DNA from: Burkholderia latens
GTDB taxonomy: Bacteria; Pseudomonadota; Gammaproteobacteria; Burkholderiales; Burkholderiaceae
Length of the DNA: 64,000 bases
Assembly: GCF_001718795.1 (NCBI RefSeq)
Contig: NZ_CP013435.1
Location: 372,001-436,000, forward strand
Direction: 5' to 3'
In this document: positions 1 to 8,529 of the stretch, piece after piece
Layout: every line of letters starts with the position of its first letter
How positions within the stretch are numbered: the first letter of the stretch is position 1
The notes under the pieces: model-generated
Database searches by the model: none
What the model was told of the DNA's origin: nothing
Seen by the model: the letters and a program-made list of their open reading frames with translations, nothing else
Program-made: the position numbers and the translations under genes

Positions 1-2
1 GC

Positions 3-356
3 TGCGTAGATTACTGGGTCTCGCACCCAGTTGACGAGAAAACACTGAAGCAAACGAAATCGGCATGGGTGCCGATCTGGTATCCGCGCAACATTCCGCA
101 GCCGACGCCGGTAGACCTGTTGAACTGGTGGCCGGAATTCGCAGCGGAATACGAACTGATGATCGGCGCGCCAGAGCGCGTGCGCACCGAGCGCGACGCG
201 CTGCTCGCCGAAGCCGATCGCTTGGTCGAACGTGCGGCGGACGCCGGCGACGCCGATCGCGAAGCCGCCCTTCGGCGCTATCGCGCTGCGCTGCGCGACG
301 TGCCGCAGCAGGCCGGCTTTCCGCTCGACGTCGTCTGGCCGCAGTTGCCCGCGTAG
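3..356 (+). CDS. Tail fibre assembly / tail assembly chaperone (5' partial)
   Basis: The frame is open from base 3 to the TAG at 354-356 with no stop, so the true start lies left of the window; the GTG at 69 is only the first start-like codon inside it. The C-terminus has the pattern of caudovirus tail-fibre assembly chaperones: an ERDALLAEADRL helix, a charged stretch, then YRAALRDVPQQAGFP and a terminal VVWPQLP. Such proteins help fold or trimerise the distal tail fibre and are usually encoded just after the fibre gene, which fits its place upstream of the sheath operon. Family call is by motif; the partner fibre gene is not visible. Confidence 0.75.
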   Translation, partial: CVDYWVSHPVDEKTLKQTKSAWVPIWYPRNIPQPTPVDLLNWWPEFAAEYELMIGAPERVRTERDALLAEADRLVERAADAGDADREAALRRYRAALRDVPQQAGFPLDVVWPQLPA

Positions 357-415
357 TCGCGCGGACCCGCGTCGCCACAAACCGCAGTCCCGTTTCATTT
401 TTCCAGGAATCGAAT

Positions 416-754
416 ATGGCAATCAAGAAAGCACTCGTTCTCGAATCGACAGGCGCGCAGGCGTCCTATCACGTGGTCAGCAACGTCGCGATCGACGCGG
501 CGTCGAAGTTCACGAGCGGGACGATCCAGAGCTACGTATCGGAAGCGACGTTCAAGGCGGGGAAACTGCCGCTGCAGGGCGGCGTCACGATTTTCGTGTC
601 GGGCATGCCGGAAGCCGACGAGGGGGCGTTCGCGTATATCCAGCGGCGACTGGTGGAACCGAAGCCCGAAGGTAGCGCGCCAAATGCGGACGGGTCGATG
701 ATGTACGGCTCGACCGACCGCTACATGCTCGCCGGCGGCGAATACGTCGCGTAA
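416..754 (+). CDS. Small phage protein of unknown function
   Basis: 112 residues starting MAIKKALVLES. The ATG at 416 follows an AGGA-containing leader, and this start cuts off a long arginine-rich upstream extension that is only a shadow of the preceding gene. The sequence is soluble and compact, with alternating beta-like segments (ALVLES, YHVVSNVAI, GGVTIFVSG) and a glycine-rich C-terminus ending GGEYVA. I do not recognise a family. Its place between tail-fibre assembly and the Com/methylase pair marks it as an accessory late gene of the prophage. Confidence 0.6.
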   Translation: MAIKKALVLESTGAQASYHVVSNVAIDAASKFTSGTIQSYVSEATFKAGKLPLQGGVTIFVSGMPEADEGAFAYIQRRLVEPKPEGSAPNADGSMMYGSTDRYMLAGGEYVA

Positions 755-903
755 CGCGACATAGGAAGGAAAGGACGCGGCGACGTGCGCGATGCAGCAA
801 CATCGTGCACGCCCCGCACCAGCAGAGCACGCCTGCAGGATTGGCCAGGGCCGCGACACCTCTCGAGAGGCGCCGGCATCCTAGCACAGGCAGGAATCAC
901 ACC

Positions 904-1086
904 ATGCAGGACATCCGATGCGGAAGCTGTAACCGCAAACTCGGTGCCGGCGAATACGTCCGGCTCACCATCAAATGCCCGCGTTGCGGCGCAATGAATA
1001 TCCTGAGGGCCACGAGCCCCTTACCCGCAGGCCACCGAGCCTCCGATACAAGGGATTCGCTCCATGCAACACACTCTCTCCGCTGA
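904..1086 (+). CDS. com: Com-like zinc-finger translational regulator
   Basis: 60 residues. The N-terminus carries CGSC and, 16 residues later, CPRC (IRCGSCNRKL ... LTIKCPRCGAMNIL), the four-cysteine knuckle of the Mu Com family. In Mu, Com binds the mom mRNA and opens its start for translation. Here the last 23 nt of com overlap the 5' end of the DNA methylase gene at 1064, the same regulator-then-DNA-modifier arrangement. I infer that this Com gates translation of the methylase. Length matches the family (about 60 residues). RNA binding is inferred, not seen. Confidence 0.8.
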   Translation: MQDIRCGSCNRKLGAGEYVRLTIKCPRCGAMNILRATSPLPAGHRASDTRDSLHATHSLR

Positions 1087-1813
1087 TCTGATCAACCGCG
1101 TGCACCGGGCAGACGCACTGAGCGTCATGCGCGCGCTGCCCGATGGCTGCGTCGACCTGGTCTTCACCGATCCGCCCTACTCGTCCGGCGGCACGACGAG
1201 CGCTTCGCGCAGCCAGTCGCCGTCGAGCAAGTACATCGGCGGCGACGTGAAGACGGTCTATCCCGAATTCCAGCACGACAGCAAAGACCAGCGATCGTGG
1301 ACGTTCTGGTGCATGACCTGGCTTGCGGAAGCCTATCGCGTCTGCCGCAACGAAGCGCACCTGGCCTGCTTCGTCGACTGGCGCCAGTTGCCGAGCCTCA
1401 CTGATGCGATCCAGGCCGCCGGCTTCACCTGGCGCGGCGTCGCCGTATGGGACAAGACCAGCGGCCGCACGCGGCCGCGCATGGGTGGCTTCGCGCAGCA
1501 GACCGAATTCCTGGTCTGGGCGACCAAGGGCGCCGTGCGCCGCACCGACGTGTATCTGCCTGGCGTGTTCTCCGAGCGCCTCGCGCATCCGAAGCGCCAT
1601 ATGACCGAGAAGCCCGCGCAGCTCGCGCGCGACGTCGTGCGCCTGGCGCCGGCCGGCGGCGTCGTTCTGGACCCGTTCGCAGGGTCGGGCACGTTCCTCG
1701 CCGCAGCGAAGGAGGCCGGCTTGAACTGGATCGGTTGCGAGCTCGAGCCGAGCTATCACCAGGTCGCGACCGCGCGCCTGGCCGAGCTGGACGTCCCGCC
1801 CGTCGCCGCGTAG
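1064..1813 (+). CDS. Phage DNA methyltransferase (DPPY / DPFAGSG type)
   Basis: 249 residues. DPPY at 36-39 is catalytic motif IV and DPFAGSG at 203-209 is the SAM-binding motif I. Motif IV before motif I is the beta-type order of N6-adenine or N4-cytosine methyltransferases. There is no restriction nuclease beside it, so it is probably an orphan modification enzyme that protects phage DNA or alters host expression. It overlaps com by 23 nt and sits as an insertion between the fibre and sheath genes, where Mu-like phages place com-mom. Target base and recognition sequence cannot be read from the sequence. Confidence 0.9.
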   Translation: MQHTLSADLINRVHRADALSVMRALPDGCVDLVFTDPPYSSGGTTSASRSQSPSSKYIGGDVKTVYPEFQHDSKDQRSWTFWCMTWLAEAYRVCRNEAHLACFVDWRQLPSLTDAIQAAGFTWRGVAVWDKTSGRTRPRMGGFAQQTEFLVWATKGAVRRTDVYLPGVFSERLAHPKRHMTEKPAQLARDVVRLAPAGGVVLDPFAGSGTFLAAAKEAGLNWIGCELEPSYHQVATARLAELDVPPVAA

Positions 1814-1924
1814 CGACACCCTGCAGCGGCTTCGGTTGTGCCCTGCCGCTGCACAACCTCCCGCGCGTGATCTCCGCGCGCGCGGAAGGCAATCTTTCGG
1901 AAGGCTCACTTCCGGGAGAAAAGC

Positions 1925-3097
1925 TTGCCTTCTGATTACCACCACGGCGTACGCGTCATTGAAATCAATGACGGTACGCGCCCCATCCGCACGGTCAGCA
2001 CGGCCGTGATCGGCATGGTCTGTACCGGCGATGACGCCGATGCCACCACCTTTCCCGAGAACCGTCCCTTCCTCATCACGGACGTGCGCTCCGCAATCGG
2101 CCGCGCCGGCACGAAGGGCACGCTCGCGCGTTCGCTCGACGCGATCGCTGCGCAGACCTCGCCGCTGATCGTCGGCGTGCGCGTGCCGACCGGCAAGGAC
2201 GCGGACGAAACGACCAGCAACGTGATCGGCACGACGACCGCGGACGGCCAGTACACCGGCATGAAGGCGCTGCTCGCTGCGAACACCCGGCTCGGCGTCA
2301 AACCGCGCGTGCTCGGTTGCCCAGGTCTGGACACCCTGCCTGTCGCGACCGAGCTGGCGACGGTCGCTCAAAGGCTGCGCGGCTTTGCATACGTCAACGC
2401 GTTCGGCGCGAAGACGAAAGAAGAGGCCGTCGCCTACCGCGCGAATTTCGGTCAGCGCGAGCTGATGACGATCTGGCCGGACTTCGTGAACTGGAACATC
2501 ACGACCAACGCCGAGGACATCACCTGGGCCACGGCGCGCGCGCTCGGCATGCGCGCGAAGATCGACGAAGAAACCGGCTGGCACAAGACGATCTCCAACG
2601 TCGTCGTGAACGGTGTCACAGGTATCAGCCGCGACGTGTTCTGGGACCTGCAGGACCCGAACACCGACGCCGGCTACCTGAACAGCCACGACGTCACCAC
2701 GCTCGTGAACGCGAATGGTTACCGTCTGTGGGGATCGCGGACCTGTTCCGAGGACAAGCTGTGGGCGTTCGAGAACTACGTGCGCAGCGCACAGGTGATC
2801 GCCGACACGATGGCCGAGGCGCACCTGTGGGCGGTCGACCAGCCGATGAGCCGCACGCTGATGCACGACATCGTCGACGGCGTAAACGCGAAGTTCCGCG
2901 CGTGGAAAACGGCCGGCTACTTGATCGACGGCCAGTGCTGGTTCGATCCGGCGGCCAACGAGAAGGATTCTCTCAAAGCCGGCCATGGCTTCATCGACTA
3001 CGACTTCTGCCCGGTTCCGCCACTCGAAGACCTGACGTTCCGGCAGCGCATCACGGATCGCTACCTGGTCAAGTTCGCGGAAAGCATCGCTGTCTGA
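1925..3097 (+). CDS. FI: Contractile tail sheath protein (P2 gpFI)
   Basis: 390 residues, the P2 FI length. The N-terminus (SDYHHGVRVIEINDGTRPI) is diagnostic of P2-type sheath proteins, and the C-terminus (PPLEDLTFRQRITDRYLV) also matches the family. The start is a TTG at 1925: no ATG or GTG gives the conserved N-terminus, and GGGAG at about 1912-1916 is well placed as ribosome binding site. The sheath polymerises around the tube and contracts during infection. It is first in a tightly spaced operon continuing through the tube, gpE, tape measure, U and D genes. Confidence 0.95.
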   Translation: MPSDYHHGVRVIEINDGTRPIRTVSTAVIGMVCTGDDADATTFPENRPFLITDVRSAIGRAGTKGTLARSLDAIAAQTSPLIVGVRVPTGKDADETTSNVIGTTTADGQYTGMKALLAANTRLGVKPRVLGCPGLDTLPVATELATVAQRLRGFAYVNAFGAKTKEEAVAYRANFGQRELMTIWPDFVNWNITTNAEDITWATARALGMRAKIDEETGWHKTISNVVVNGVTGISRDVFWDLQDPNTDAGYLNSHDVTTLVNANGYRLWGSRTCSEDKLWAFENYVRSAQVIADTMAEAHLWAVDQPMSRTLMHDIVDGVNAKFRAWKTAGYLIDGQCWFDPAANEKDSLKAGHGFIDYDFCPVPPLEDLTFRQRITDRYLVKFAESIAV

Positions 3098-3126
3098 CGA
3101 CCCGCCACTCACCATAGGAAAACACA

Positions 3127-3636
3127 ATGGCTCTGCCATCCAAACTGAAGAATTTCAACGTGTTCGAGGACGGCGTTTCGTTCGTCGGCGAGGTGCCCGA
3201 GATCCAGTTGCCGAAGCTCACGCGCAAGATGGAGGCGTATCGCGGCGGCGGCATGAATGCCGAGGTCGACATCGACCTCGGCATGGAGAAGCTCGAGCTG
3301 GGCCTCACGATGGGCGGCTTCATGAAGGAGATGTTCAAGACGTGGGGCACGTCGAAGATCGACGGTGTCTCCGTACGCTTCGCCGGTTCCTATCAACGTG
3401 ACGACACCGAAGAAACCGATGCGGTCGAGGTGTACGTGCGCGGTCGCTACAAGGAAATCGACCCCGGCAAGGCCAAGGCCGGCGACAACGCCGACCAGAC
3501 CGGAACGATGTCGCTGTCGTATTACCGCCTCGTCGTCAACGGCGAAAACCTGATCGAGATCGACATCCCGAACTTCGTCGAGATCGTCGGCGGCGTCGAT
3601 CGCCTCGCCCAGCAGCGCCGCGCACTCGGCCTGTAA
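3127..3636 (+). CDS. FII: Tail tube protein (P2 gpFII)
   Basis: 169 residues, the usual length for P2 FII major tail tube protein. It begins MALPSKLKNFNVFEDGVSFVGEVPEIQLPKL in outline, a conserved start of this family, and has the typical middle RFAGSYQRDD followed by RGRYKEIDPGKAKAGD. The protein stacks as rings inside the sheath and forms the DNA channel. It follows the sheath gene by 29 bp, and AGGAAAA before the ATG gives a good ribosome binding site. It is followed directly by gpE. Confidence 0.95.
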   Translation: MALPSKLKNFNVFEDGVSFVGEVPEIQLPKLTRKMEAYRGGGMNAEVDIDLGMEKLELGLTMGGFMKEMFKTWGTSKIDGVSVRFAGSYQRDDTEETDAVEVYVRGRYKEIDPGKAKAGDNADQTGTMSLSYYRLVVNGENLIEIDIPNFVEIVGGVDRLAQQRRALGL

Positions 3637-3668
3637 CCCCTATCCACTTCACCTTCTAAGGATTGACC

Positions 3669-3980
3669 ATGTCCCTGAAACGAACCGACGCGCTGCGTCT
3701 CGACACCCCGATCGTGCGCGGCGAGCAGAAAATCGAAGCCGTCACACTGGCCATGTCGGGCAGCGGCGCGCTGCGCGGCGTCACGCTCACCGACGTTCTG
3801 CAGCTCGACGTGATCGCACTGTCGAAGGTGCTGCCGCGCGTCAGCAGCCCGACGCTGACCGACCAGGACGTGCTGCGCATGGACCCGGCCGACCTGGTCA
3901 AGCTCGGCACGGAGCTTGCCGGTTTTTTGGTACCGAACTCCGTGAAGCAGGACGCCTCCCTCGATCCGTCGACGACGTGA
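3669..3980 (+). CDS. E: Tail assembly chaperone gpE
   Basis: 103 residues from the ATG at 3669; the TTG at 3663 would add two residues but the ATG has the better spaced AAGGA at 3658-3662. It corresponds to P2 gpE, the short partner of the E/E' tail assembly chaperones that hold the tape measure while the tube polymerises. Its 3' part contains the P2-type slippery heptamer T TTT TTG in frame (3923-3929). A fraction of ribosomes should slip by -1 there into the gpE' frame, giving a longer E-E' protein. The stop TGA overlaps the gpE' ATG by one base. Confidence 0.9.
   Translation: MSLKRTDALRLDTPIVRGEQKIEAVTLAMSGSGALRGVTLTDVLQLDVIALSKVLPRVSSPTLTDQDVLRMDPADLVKLGTELAGFLVPNSVKQDASLDPSTT
3923..3929 (+). 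promoter_or_regulatory. Programmed -1 frameshift site (T TTT TTG)
   Basis: In the gpE frame the bases read GGT TTT TTG, which is the slippery heptamer T TTT TTG used by P2 for E/E'. After a -1 slip the frame has no stop for 17 codons before joining the gpE' start codon in phase, and continues to 4099. Position, sequence and open frame all agree with the established mechanism for P2-like tail chaperones. Confidence 0.88.
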
Positions 3981-4099
3981 TGGCCGACATCGCCCTCGTT
4001 TTCCACTGGACGCCTGACGTGATGAACGCCATGTCGCTGGATGAACTGATGACCTGGCGCGAGCACGCGCGCGTCCGCTACGAACGGGGCGATGAATGA
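3980..4099 (+). CDS. E': gpE' (E+E' frameshift extension, GpE family)
   Basis: 39 codons if started at its own ATG (3980), reading MADIALVFHWTPDVMNAMSL and ending RYERGDE. The pattern FHWxPxxMxxMxLxELxxWREHA is that of P2-type E' tail proteins. The same frame is open upstream to the slippery site at 3923-3929, so the main product is likely an E-E' fusion made by -1 frameshifting. The ATG could be an extra start or chance. Its stop overlaps the tape-measure ATG at 4096 (ATGA). The ratio of E to E-E' normally sets tail assembly. Confidence 0.9.
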   Translation: MADIALVFHWTPDVMNAMSLDELMTWREHARVRYERGDE

Positions 4100-6858
4100 G
4101 TGATCGTTCCCTGCGCCTTGAGGTCGTCCTCAAGGCGCTCGACCAGGCGAGCCGGCCGATCCGCGAGATCGCCACCAAGAACCGTACGCTCGTGAAGGAG
4201 TTGCGGGACTCCCGCGCGCGCCTCAAGGAATTCAACGATACGCAGCGGCGCATCGGCGAGTTCCGCGAGATGCGCACCGGGCTCGCCAACACCGCGACGA
4301 AGCTCGCCGACGCGCAGAAGAGGGTCAAGGAACTCGCGACGTCGTTGCGTGCGTACGGGCCGCCGTCTCAACAGATGGTTGCTGAGCTGGCGAAGGCGCG
4401 GCAAGCCTCGTCGAAGCTCGGCGCCGCGTTCAAGAAGCAATCCGCCAGCGTCGACGAGCTGCGCACGCGGCTGAACCGCGCCGGCGTCGACACGGGCAAG
4501 CTCTCCCAGCACGAGCGCACGCTGCGCACCGACATCGCCGCAACAACCGGCGCGATCGACGCCCAATCGCGCCGGCTCGACGCGCTGAACACGCGTCAGA
4601 AGCGCATCGCGGACGCGCGCGCAAAAATGGGCGCCATGCGCGGTGCAGCGGCAGAAATGGCGGTCGGCGGATATGCCGCGCGTGCGACCGGCTCGCACAT
4701 CCTCAACGATCTGCGCGAACCGCTCGCCGAGGCGAAGAAGGTGCAGAACGAGCGCGGCCGCATTCAGGCGCTCGGCCTGGGCGACCACTCGACGCAGGAC
4801 GCTGAGCGCTACGTGCGCTCGATGAAATCGATCGGCGTGTCGACGTCCGAGAACATGACGCTGATGCGTGACGCGATGTCCATTTTCGCGGACGAGCATC
4901 ATGCACAGATGGTCATGCCGACGCTCGCGAAGATGAAGTTCGCGAACGAGGCGATGTTCGGTGCCGGTCAGGGGCATGAGAACGAAGAAAAGTTCATGAA
5001 CATGCTGAAAGTGATCGAGCTGCGCGGCGGCACGAAAAGCGAAACGAAGTTCAAGAGCGAAGCGAACATGGTCCAGCAGGTGCTGTCCGCGACGGGCGGC
5101 CGCGTCGGCGGCGACGAGTGGCGCAACTTTATCCAGACCGGCAAGGTCGCCGCGAAGCAGATGCGCCAGGACGCGTTCTATTACCAGATGGAGCCGCTGA
5201 TTCAGGAAATGGGCGGGCATGCCGCCGGCACTGGCGTGCAGGCCGCGTACAGCAACCTGATGCAGGGCAAAACGACCGTGCGTGCCGCGAAGCGCCTGGT
5301 CGAGCTGGGGCTCGTCAACAAGAAGGACGTCGAGTACAACACGATCGGCAATGTGAAGCGCATCAAGCCCGGCGCGTTGATTCAGGGCGATCTCTTCAAC
5401 GCGTCGCCGTTCGAGTGGATGGAGAAGGTGCTGCTGCCGAAGCTGAAGGCCAAGGGCATCACGTCGGACGCGAAGATCCTGGAGGAATTCTCCACGATCA
5501 TGACGAACGGCAACGGCGCGAACCTGTTCGCGACGATGTTCATGCAGCGCGAGCAGATCCACAAGAACGAAAAGCTGAACGGTGGCGCGTACGGCATTGA
5601 TAAGCTGCACGAGCTGGGCCAGAAGCAAACCGAAGGGAAGGAGCTGATCGCGCTCGAGAAGGTGCGCAATCTGCGCACCGCCATCGGGGAGCAGGTGCTG
5701 CCCGTGTACAACCGAGCGCTCGAGTTGACCACGAGCGTGCTCGAGCGGCTGCTCGGCTTCGCGAAGCAATACCCGAATTTCACGCGTGCGGTCGCGATCG
5801 GCGCGGCCGGCCTCGGTGTGCTGCTCGCCGTGCTCGGCACGTTGACGATCGCGCTCGCGGGCGTTCTTGGTCCGCTCGCGATCGTGCGCTTCAGCATGTC
5901 GGTTCTCGGCATCCAGGGCGGCCTCCTCGTGCGTGCGCTCGCAGCCGTCGCACAAACCCTGCTGTTGGTTGGTCGCGTCGCGTTGTTGAATCCGGTCGGC
6001 CTTGTGATCGCTGCGATTGCGATGGCCGCCTTCCTCATCGTCAAGTATTGGGAGCCGATCAAGGCGTTTTTCGCGGGTTTCTGGCAAGGGCTCACCGAGG
6101 GCCTGAAGCCGCTCGCCCCGCTCGTGAGCCGAGCGTTCGCGATTCTCGGCACCGCGTTCGAGCCGCTCAAACCCCTGTTCGATTGGCTGACGGGTGCGCT
6201 GAAGGGGGTGTGGGACTGGCTGACACGGCTGCTCGCTCCCGTCGACGCCAGCAAGAAGAGCCTCGACGCCGCAGCCGGCGCCGGCCGAGCCTTCGGTACG
6301 TGGCTGACCGACATCATTGTCGGCCTGGCTCAGGCATCCGCGCGCTTCGCCGAGTTCGGCTCGAATCTCATGTCCGGGCTCGTCAACGGGATCACGAACG
6401 GTCTCGGCGCCGTGAAGACCGCGATCCAGTCCGCCGGCGACAGTGTGGTCGGCTGGTTCAAGGAACGGCTCGGTATCCATTCGCCGAGCCGCGTGTTCGC
6501 CACGCTCGGCGGCTTCACGATGGCCGGTCTCGACCAAGGTCTGCGCGAGGGTCAGGACGGCCCGCTGTCGACCGTGCTTGAAGTCGGCAAGCGGATCGTC
6601 GCCGCCGGCGCCGGCATCGGCATCACCGGCGCGGCGATCGCCGGCGGCGCACCGCTCACCGTCGACAACCGGCCGCCGCTTACGGTCGCGTCAGCCGCCG
6701 CACGCGCGCCGGTCGCGCCGGCGCCGATCACGATCAACTTGTACGCGGCGCCAGGAATGGATGTGCAGGCGCTCGCGCAAGAGGTTCGCCAGGTGTTGCG
6801 CCAAGAACAGGCCGCGCAGGCTGCACGCGAGCGCTCGCGTCTGCGTGATCGGGATTGA
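4096..6858 (+). CDS. T: Tail tape measure protein (P2 gpT)
   Basis: 920 residues. The N-terminal third is charged and helical (SDRSLRLEVVLKALDQASRP and repeated coiled-coil segments); hydrophobic segments follow at about 570-650, including a run rich in G, A, V and L after PNFTRAVAIGAAG. The family ending GNLMSGLVNGITNGLGAVK and HSPSRVFATLGGFTMAGLDQGL is present at about 755-820. Length sets tail length and the protein is ejected with the DNA. It starts with an ATGA overlap on gpE' and ends just before gpU. The long minus-strand frame opposite it is a high-GC shadow. Confidence 0.95.
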   Translation: MSDRSLRLEVVLKALDQASRPIREIATKNRTLVKELRDSRARLKEFNDTQRRIGEFREMRTGLANTATKLADAQKRVKELATSLRAYGPPSQQMVAELAKARQASSKLGAAFKKQSASVDELRTRLNRAGVDTGKLSQHERTLRTDIAATTGAIDAQSRRLDALNTRQKRIADARAKMGAMRGAAAEMAVGGYAARATGSHILNDLREPLAEAKKVQNERGRIQALGLGDHSTQDAERYVRSMKSIGVSTSENMTLMRDAMSIFADEHHAQMVMPTLAKMKFANEAMFGAGQGHENEEKFMNMLKVIELRGGTKSETKFKSEANMVQQVLSATGGRVGGDEWRNFIQTGKVAAKQMRQDAFYYQMEPLIQEMGGHAAGTGVQAAYSNLMQGKTTVRAAKRLVELGLVNKKDVEYNTIGNVKRIKPGALIQGDLFNASPFEWMEKVLLPKLKAKGITSDAKILEEFSTIMTNGNGANLFATMFMQREQIHKNEKLNGGAYGIDKLHELGQKQTEGKELIALEKVRNLRTAIGEQVLPVYNRALELTTSVLERLLGFAKQYPNFTRAVAIGAAGLGVLLAVLGTLTIALAGVLGPLAIVRFSMSVLGIQGGLLVRALAAVAQTLLLVGRVALLNPVGLVIAAIAMAAFLIVKYWEPIKAFFAGFWQGLTEGLKPLAPLVSRAFAILGTAFEPLKPLFDWLTGALKGVWDWLTRLLAPVDASKKSLDAAAGAGRAFGTWLTDIIVGLAQASARFAEFGSNLMSGLVNGITNGLGAVKTAIQSAGDSVVGWFKERLGIHSPSRVFATLGGFTMAGLDQGLREGQDGPLSTVLEVGKRIVAAGAGIGITGAAIAGGAPLTVDNRPPLTVASAAARAPVAPAPITINLYAAPGMDVQALAQEVRQVLRQEQAAQAARERSRLRDRD

Positions 6859-6871
6859 AGGAGAGGTTCTC

Positions 6872-7300
6872 ATGATGATGGCGCTCGGGTTGTTCGTGTT
6901 CAGCCTGTCGACCCTGCCCTACCAGGAGCTGAAGCGTCGGCGCGGCTGGCGCTTCGCCAGCAACAACCGCGTCGGCAGAAAACCCGCGCGGCAGTACGTC
7001 GGCGAGGACGACGAAACCATCAGCCTGTCAGGCGTGCTGCTGCCCGAGCTGACGGGCGGCGATATGTCACTCGCCGTCATCGAAGCGATGGCGGGCCAGC
7101 ACACCGCTTGGCCGCTGATCGAAGGCACCGGCCACATTTACGGCATGTTCACGATCGACAACATCGATACGACGCGCACGCTATTTTTCGACGACGGCAC
7201 TGCGCGCCGCATCGAGTTTTCCATTGCACTGACGCGCAATGATGATCTCGACATGCTCGGCATCGTGACCGACGCCATCAAGGGGGCGATCTCGTTATGA
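6872..7300 (+). CDS. U: Tail completion / tube terminator protein gpU
   Basis: 142 residues from the first of three consecutive ATG codons (6872); AAGGAGAGG at 6858-6866 selects this region and excludes the long upstream reading frame. The start MMMALGLFVFSLSTLPYQEL is close to P2 gpU, a small P2-type tail protein acting at the tail end. The C-terminus TARRIEFSIALTRND and AIKGAISL are also family features. The stop overlaps the gpD start (ATGA), so U and D are translationally coupled. Confidence 0.92.
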   Translation: MMMALGLFVFSLSTLPYQELKRRRGWRFASNNRVGRKPARQYVGEDDETISLSGVLLPELTGGDMSLAVIEAMAGQHTAWPLIEGTGHIYGMFTIDNIDTTRTLFFDDGTARRIEFSIALTRNDDLDMLGIVTDAIKGAISL

Positions 7301-8448
7301 ACCTGTCGGACATCCCTGGTGCCGACCTGGTACAGCAGGTCGTGATCGCCGACGACCGCGTGCCGCGTGCGATCTACTCGATCACGCTCAACGGGAAGAA
7401 CATCACGAAGAAGTTCGACGGTCGGCTGATCTCCCTGACGCTGCAGGACAACCGCGGCTTCGAAGCAGACCAGCTCGATATCAGCCTCGACGATTCTGAC
7501 GGCGCCCTCGAGATTCCGAGCCGCGGCGTCACGCTGAAGCTGGCGATTGGCTGGGCCGGTGCGGCGAACGGCCTGGTCGACAAGGGCGAATTCATGGTCG
7601 ACGAGGTTCGGCACACCGGCACGCCGGACATGTTGACGATCCGCGCGCGTAGCGTCGATCTGCGCGCGGGCCTGTCGATCAAGAAGGAGCGCTCCTGGCA
7701 TCGGCAGACGGTCGGCGCGATCGTGCGCGCAATCGCCAGTCAGAACAAGGTCGAGGCGCGCATCAGCAAGGCGCTCGACGGGCAGCTCGTCGACCACATC
7801 GACCAGACGGCCGAGTCGGACGCCAATCTGCTGTCGCGCCTGGCGAAGATGTTCGATGCGATCGCCACCGTGAAGAATGGGCTGCTGCTCTTCATTAAGG
7901 CCGGCGAGGCGACCACAGCGAGCGGCAAGCCATTGCCAGCCGTCGCGATCACGCGCGATGTCGGCGACCGCCACGAGTTCGGCGTCGCGGATCGGGACAC
8001 GTACTCGGGCGTGCAGGCGTTCTACCTGAACACGCGCACCGCGAAGAAGCAGTCGACCACCGTGAAGCGGCGCCGGCGTCGCACGACCACAAAGAAAAAG
8101 CCGATCGACAAGAGCGGCGACGTGTTGTTCGGCACGGCCGAGAACGTGAAGACGTTGCGGCACACGTACGCGAACAAGGCGAACGCGACGCGCGCGGCGA
8201 AAGCGGAATGGGAGAAGTTGCAGCGCGGCGTTGCAGAGTTCAGCATTGTGCTGGCGCTCGGCCGCCCCGAGCTGATGACCGAATTACCTGTAACCGTGCG
8301 CGGTTACAAACGTGTCATCGATGATTGCAACTGGATCATCGCACGCGTTACACATACGATCGACGGTAACGGCGGATTTACATCGGACCTCGATCTCGAG
8401 GTCAAGGCGAGCGAGGTGCCAGAGATCGAATCCGAAGAGAGCGAGTAG
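7297..8448 (+). CDS. D: Late control gpD / tail hub protein
   Basis: 383 residues, the P2 gpD length. P2 gpD is the baseplate hub protein (a gp27-type fold) with historical name late control. The N-terminus has PRAIYSITLNGKNITKKFDG and the typical LTLQDNRGFEADQLDI, and the centre has HRQTVGAIVRAIASQNKVEA. A lysine/arginine-rich loop at about 250-270 (TVKRRRRRTTTKKK) is unusual and probably surface exposed. It is the last gene of the tail operon and overlaps gpU by 4 nt. A second hub-like protein, of Mu gpP type, is encoded in the neighbouring island. Confidence 0.92.
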   Translation: MNLSDIPGADLVQQVVIADDRVPRAIYSITLNGKNITKKFDGRLISLTLQDNRGFEADQLDISLDDSDGALEIPSRGVTLKLAIGWAGAANGLVDKGEFMVDEVRHTGTPDMLTIRARSVDLRAGLSIKKERSWHRQTVGAIVRAIASQNKVEARISKALDGQLVDHIDQTAESDANLLSRLAKMFDAIATVKNGLLLFIKAGEATTASGKPLPAVAITRDVGDRHEFGVADRDTYSGVQAFYLNTRTAKKQSTTVKRRRRRTTTKKKPIDKSGDVLFGTAENVKTLRHTYANKANATRAAKAEWEKLQRGVAEFSIVLALGRPELMTELPVTVRGYKRVIDDCNWIIARVTHTIDGNGGFTSDLDLEVKASEVPEIESEESE

Positions 8449-8484
8449 CACCCTCGACGCATGGGCCGTTTGCCCGTCACATCA

Positions 8485-8508
8485 AAAAAGCCCGCGATCG
8501 CGGGCTTC
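8485..8508 (-). terminator. Intrinsic terminator of the leftward lysogeny genes
   Basis: A GC-rich hairpin (AGCCCGCG/CGCGGGCT, 8489-8506) is flanked on the plus strand by AAAAAA at 8484-8489, which is a T run on the minus strand. It stops transcripts leaving 8530 leftward and may also shield the late operon end. Confidence 0.75.
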
Positions 8509-8529
8509 AGCTCACTCGTGCATCGACTG

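Noticed and set aside
971..3139. 722-codon minus-strand frame opposite the methylase and sheath genes
   Set aside because: Shadow frame: it is antisense to two clearly real genes with family signatures.
4078..6537. 819-codon minus-strand frame opposite the tape measure gene
   Set aside because: It is a high-GC shadow of the real plus-strand gene; the product is arginine/glutamate-rich with no domain.
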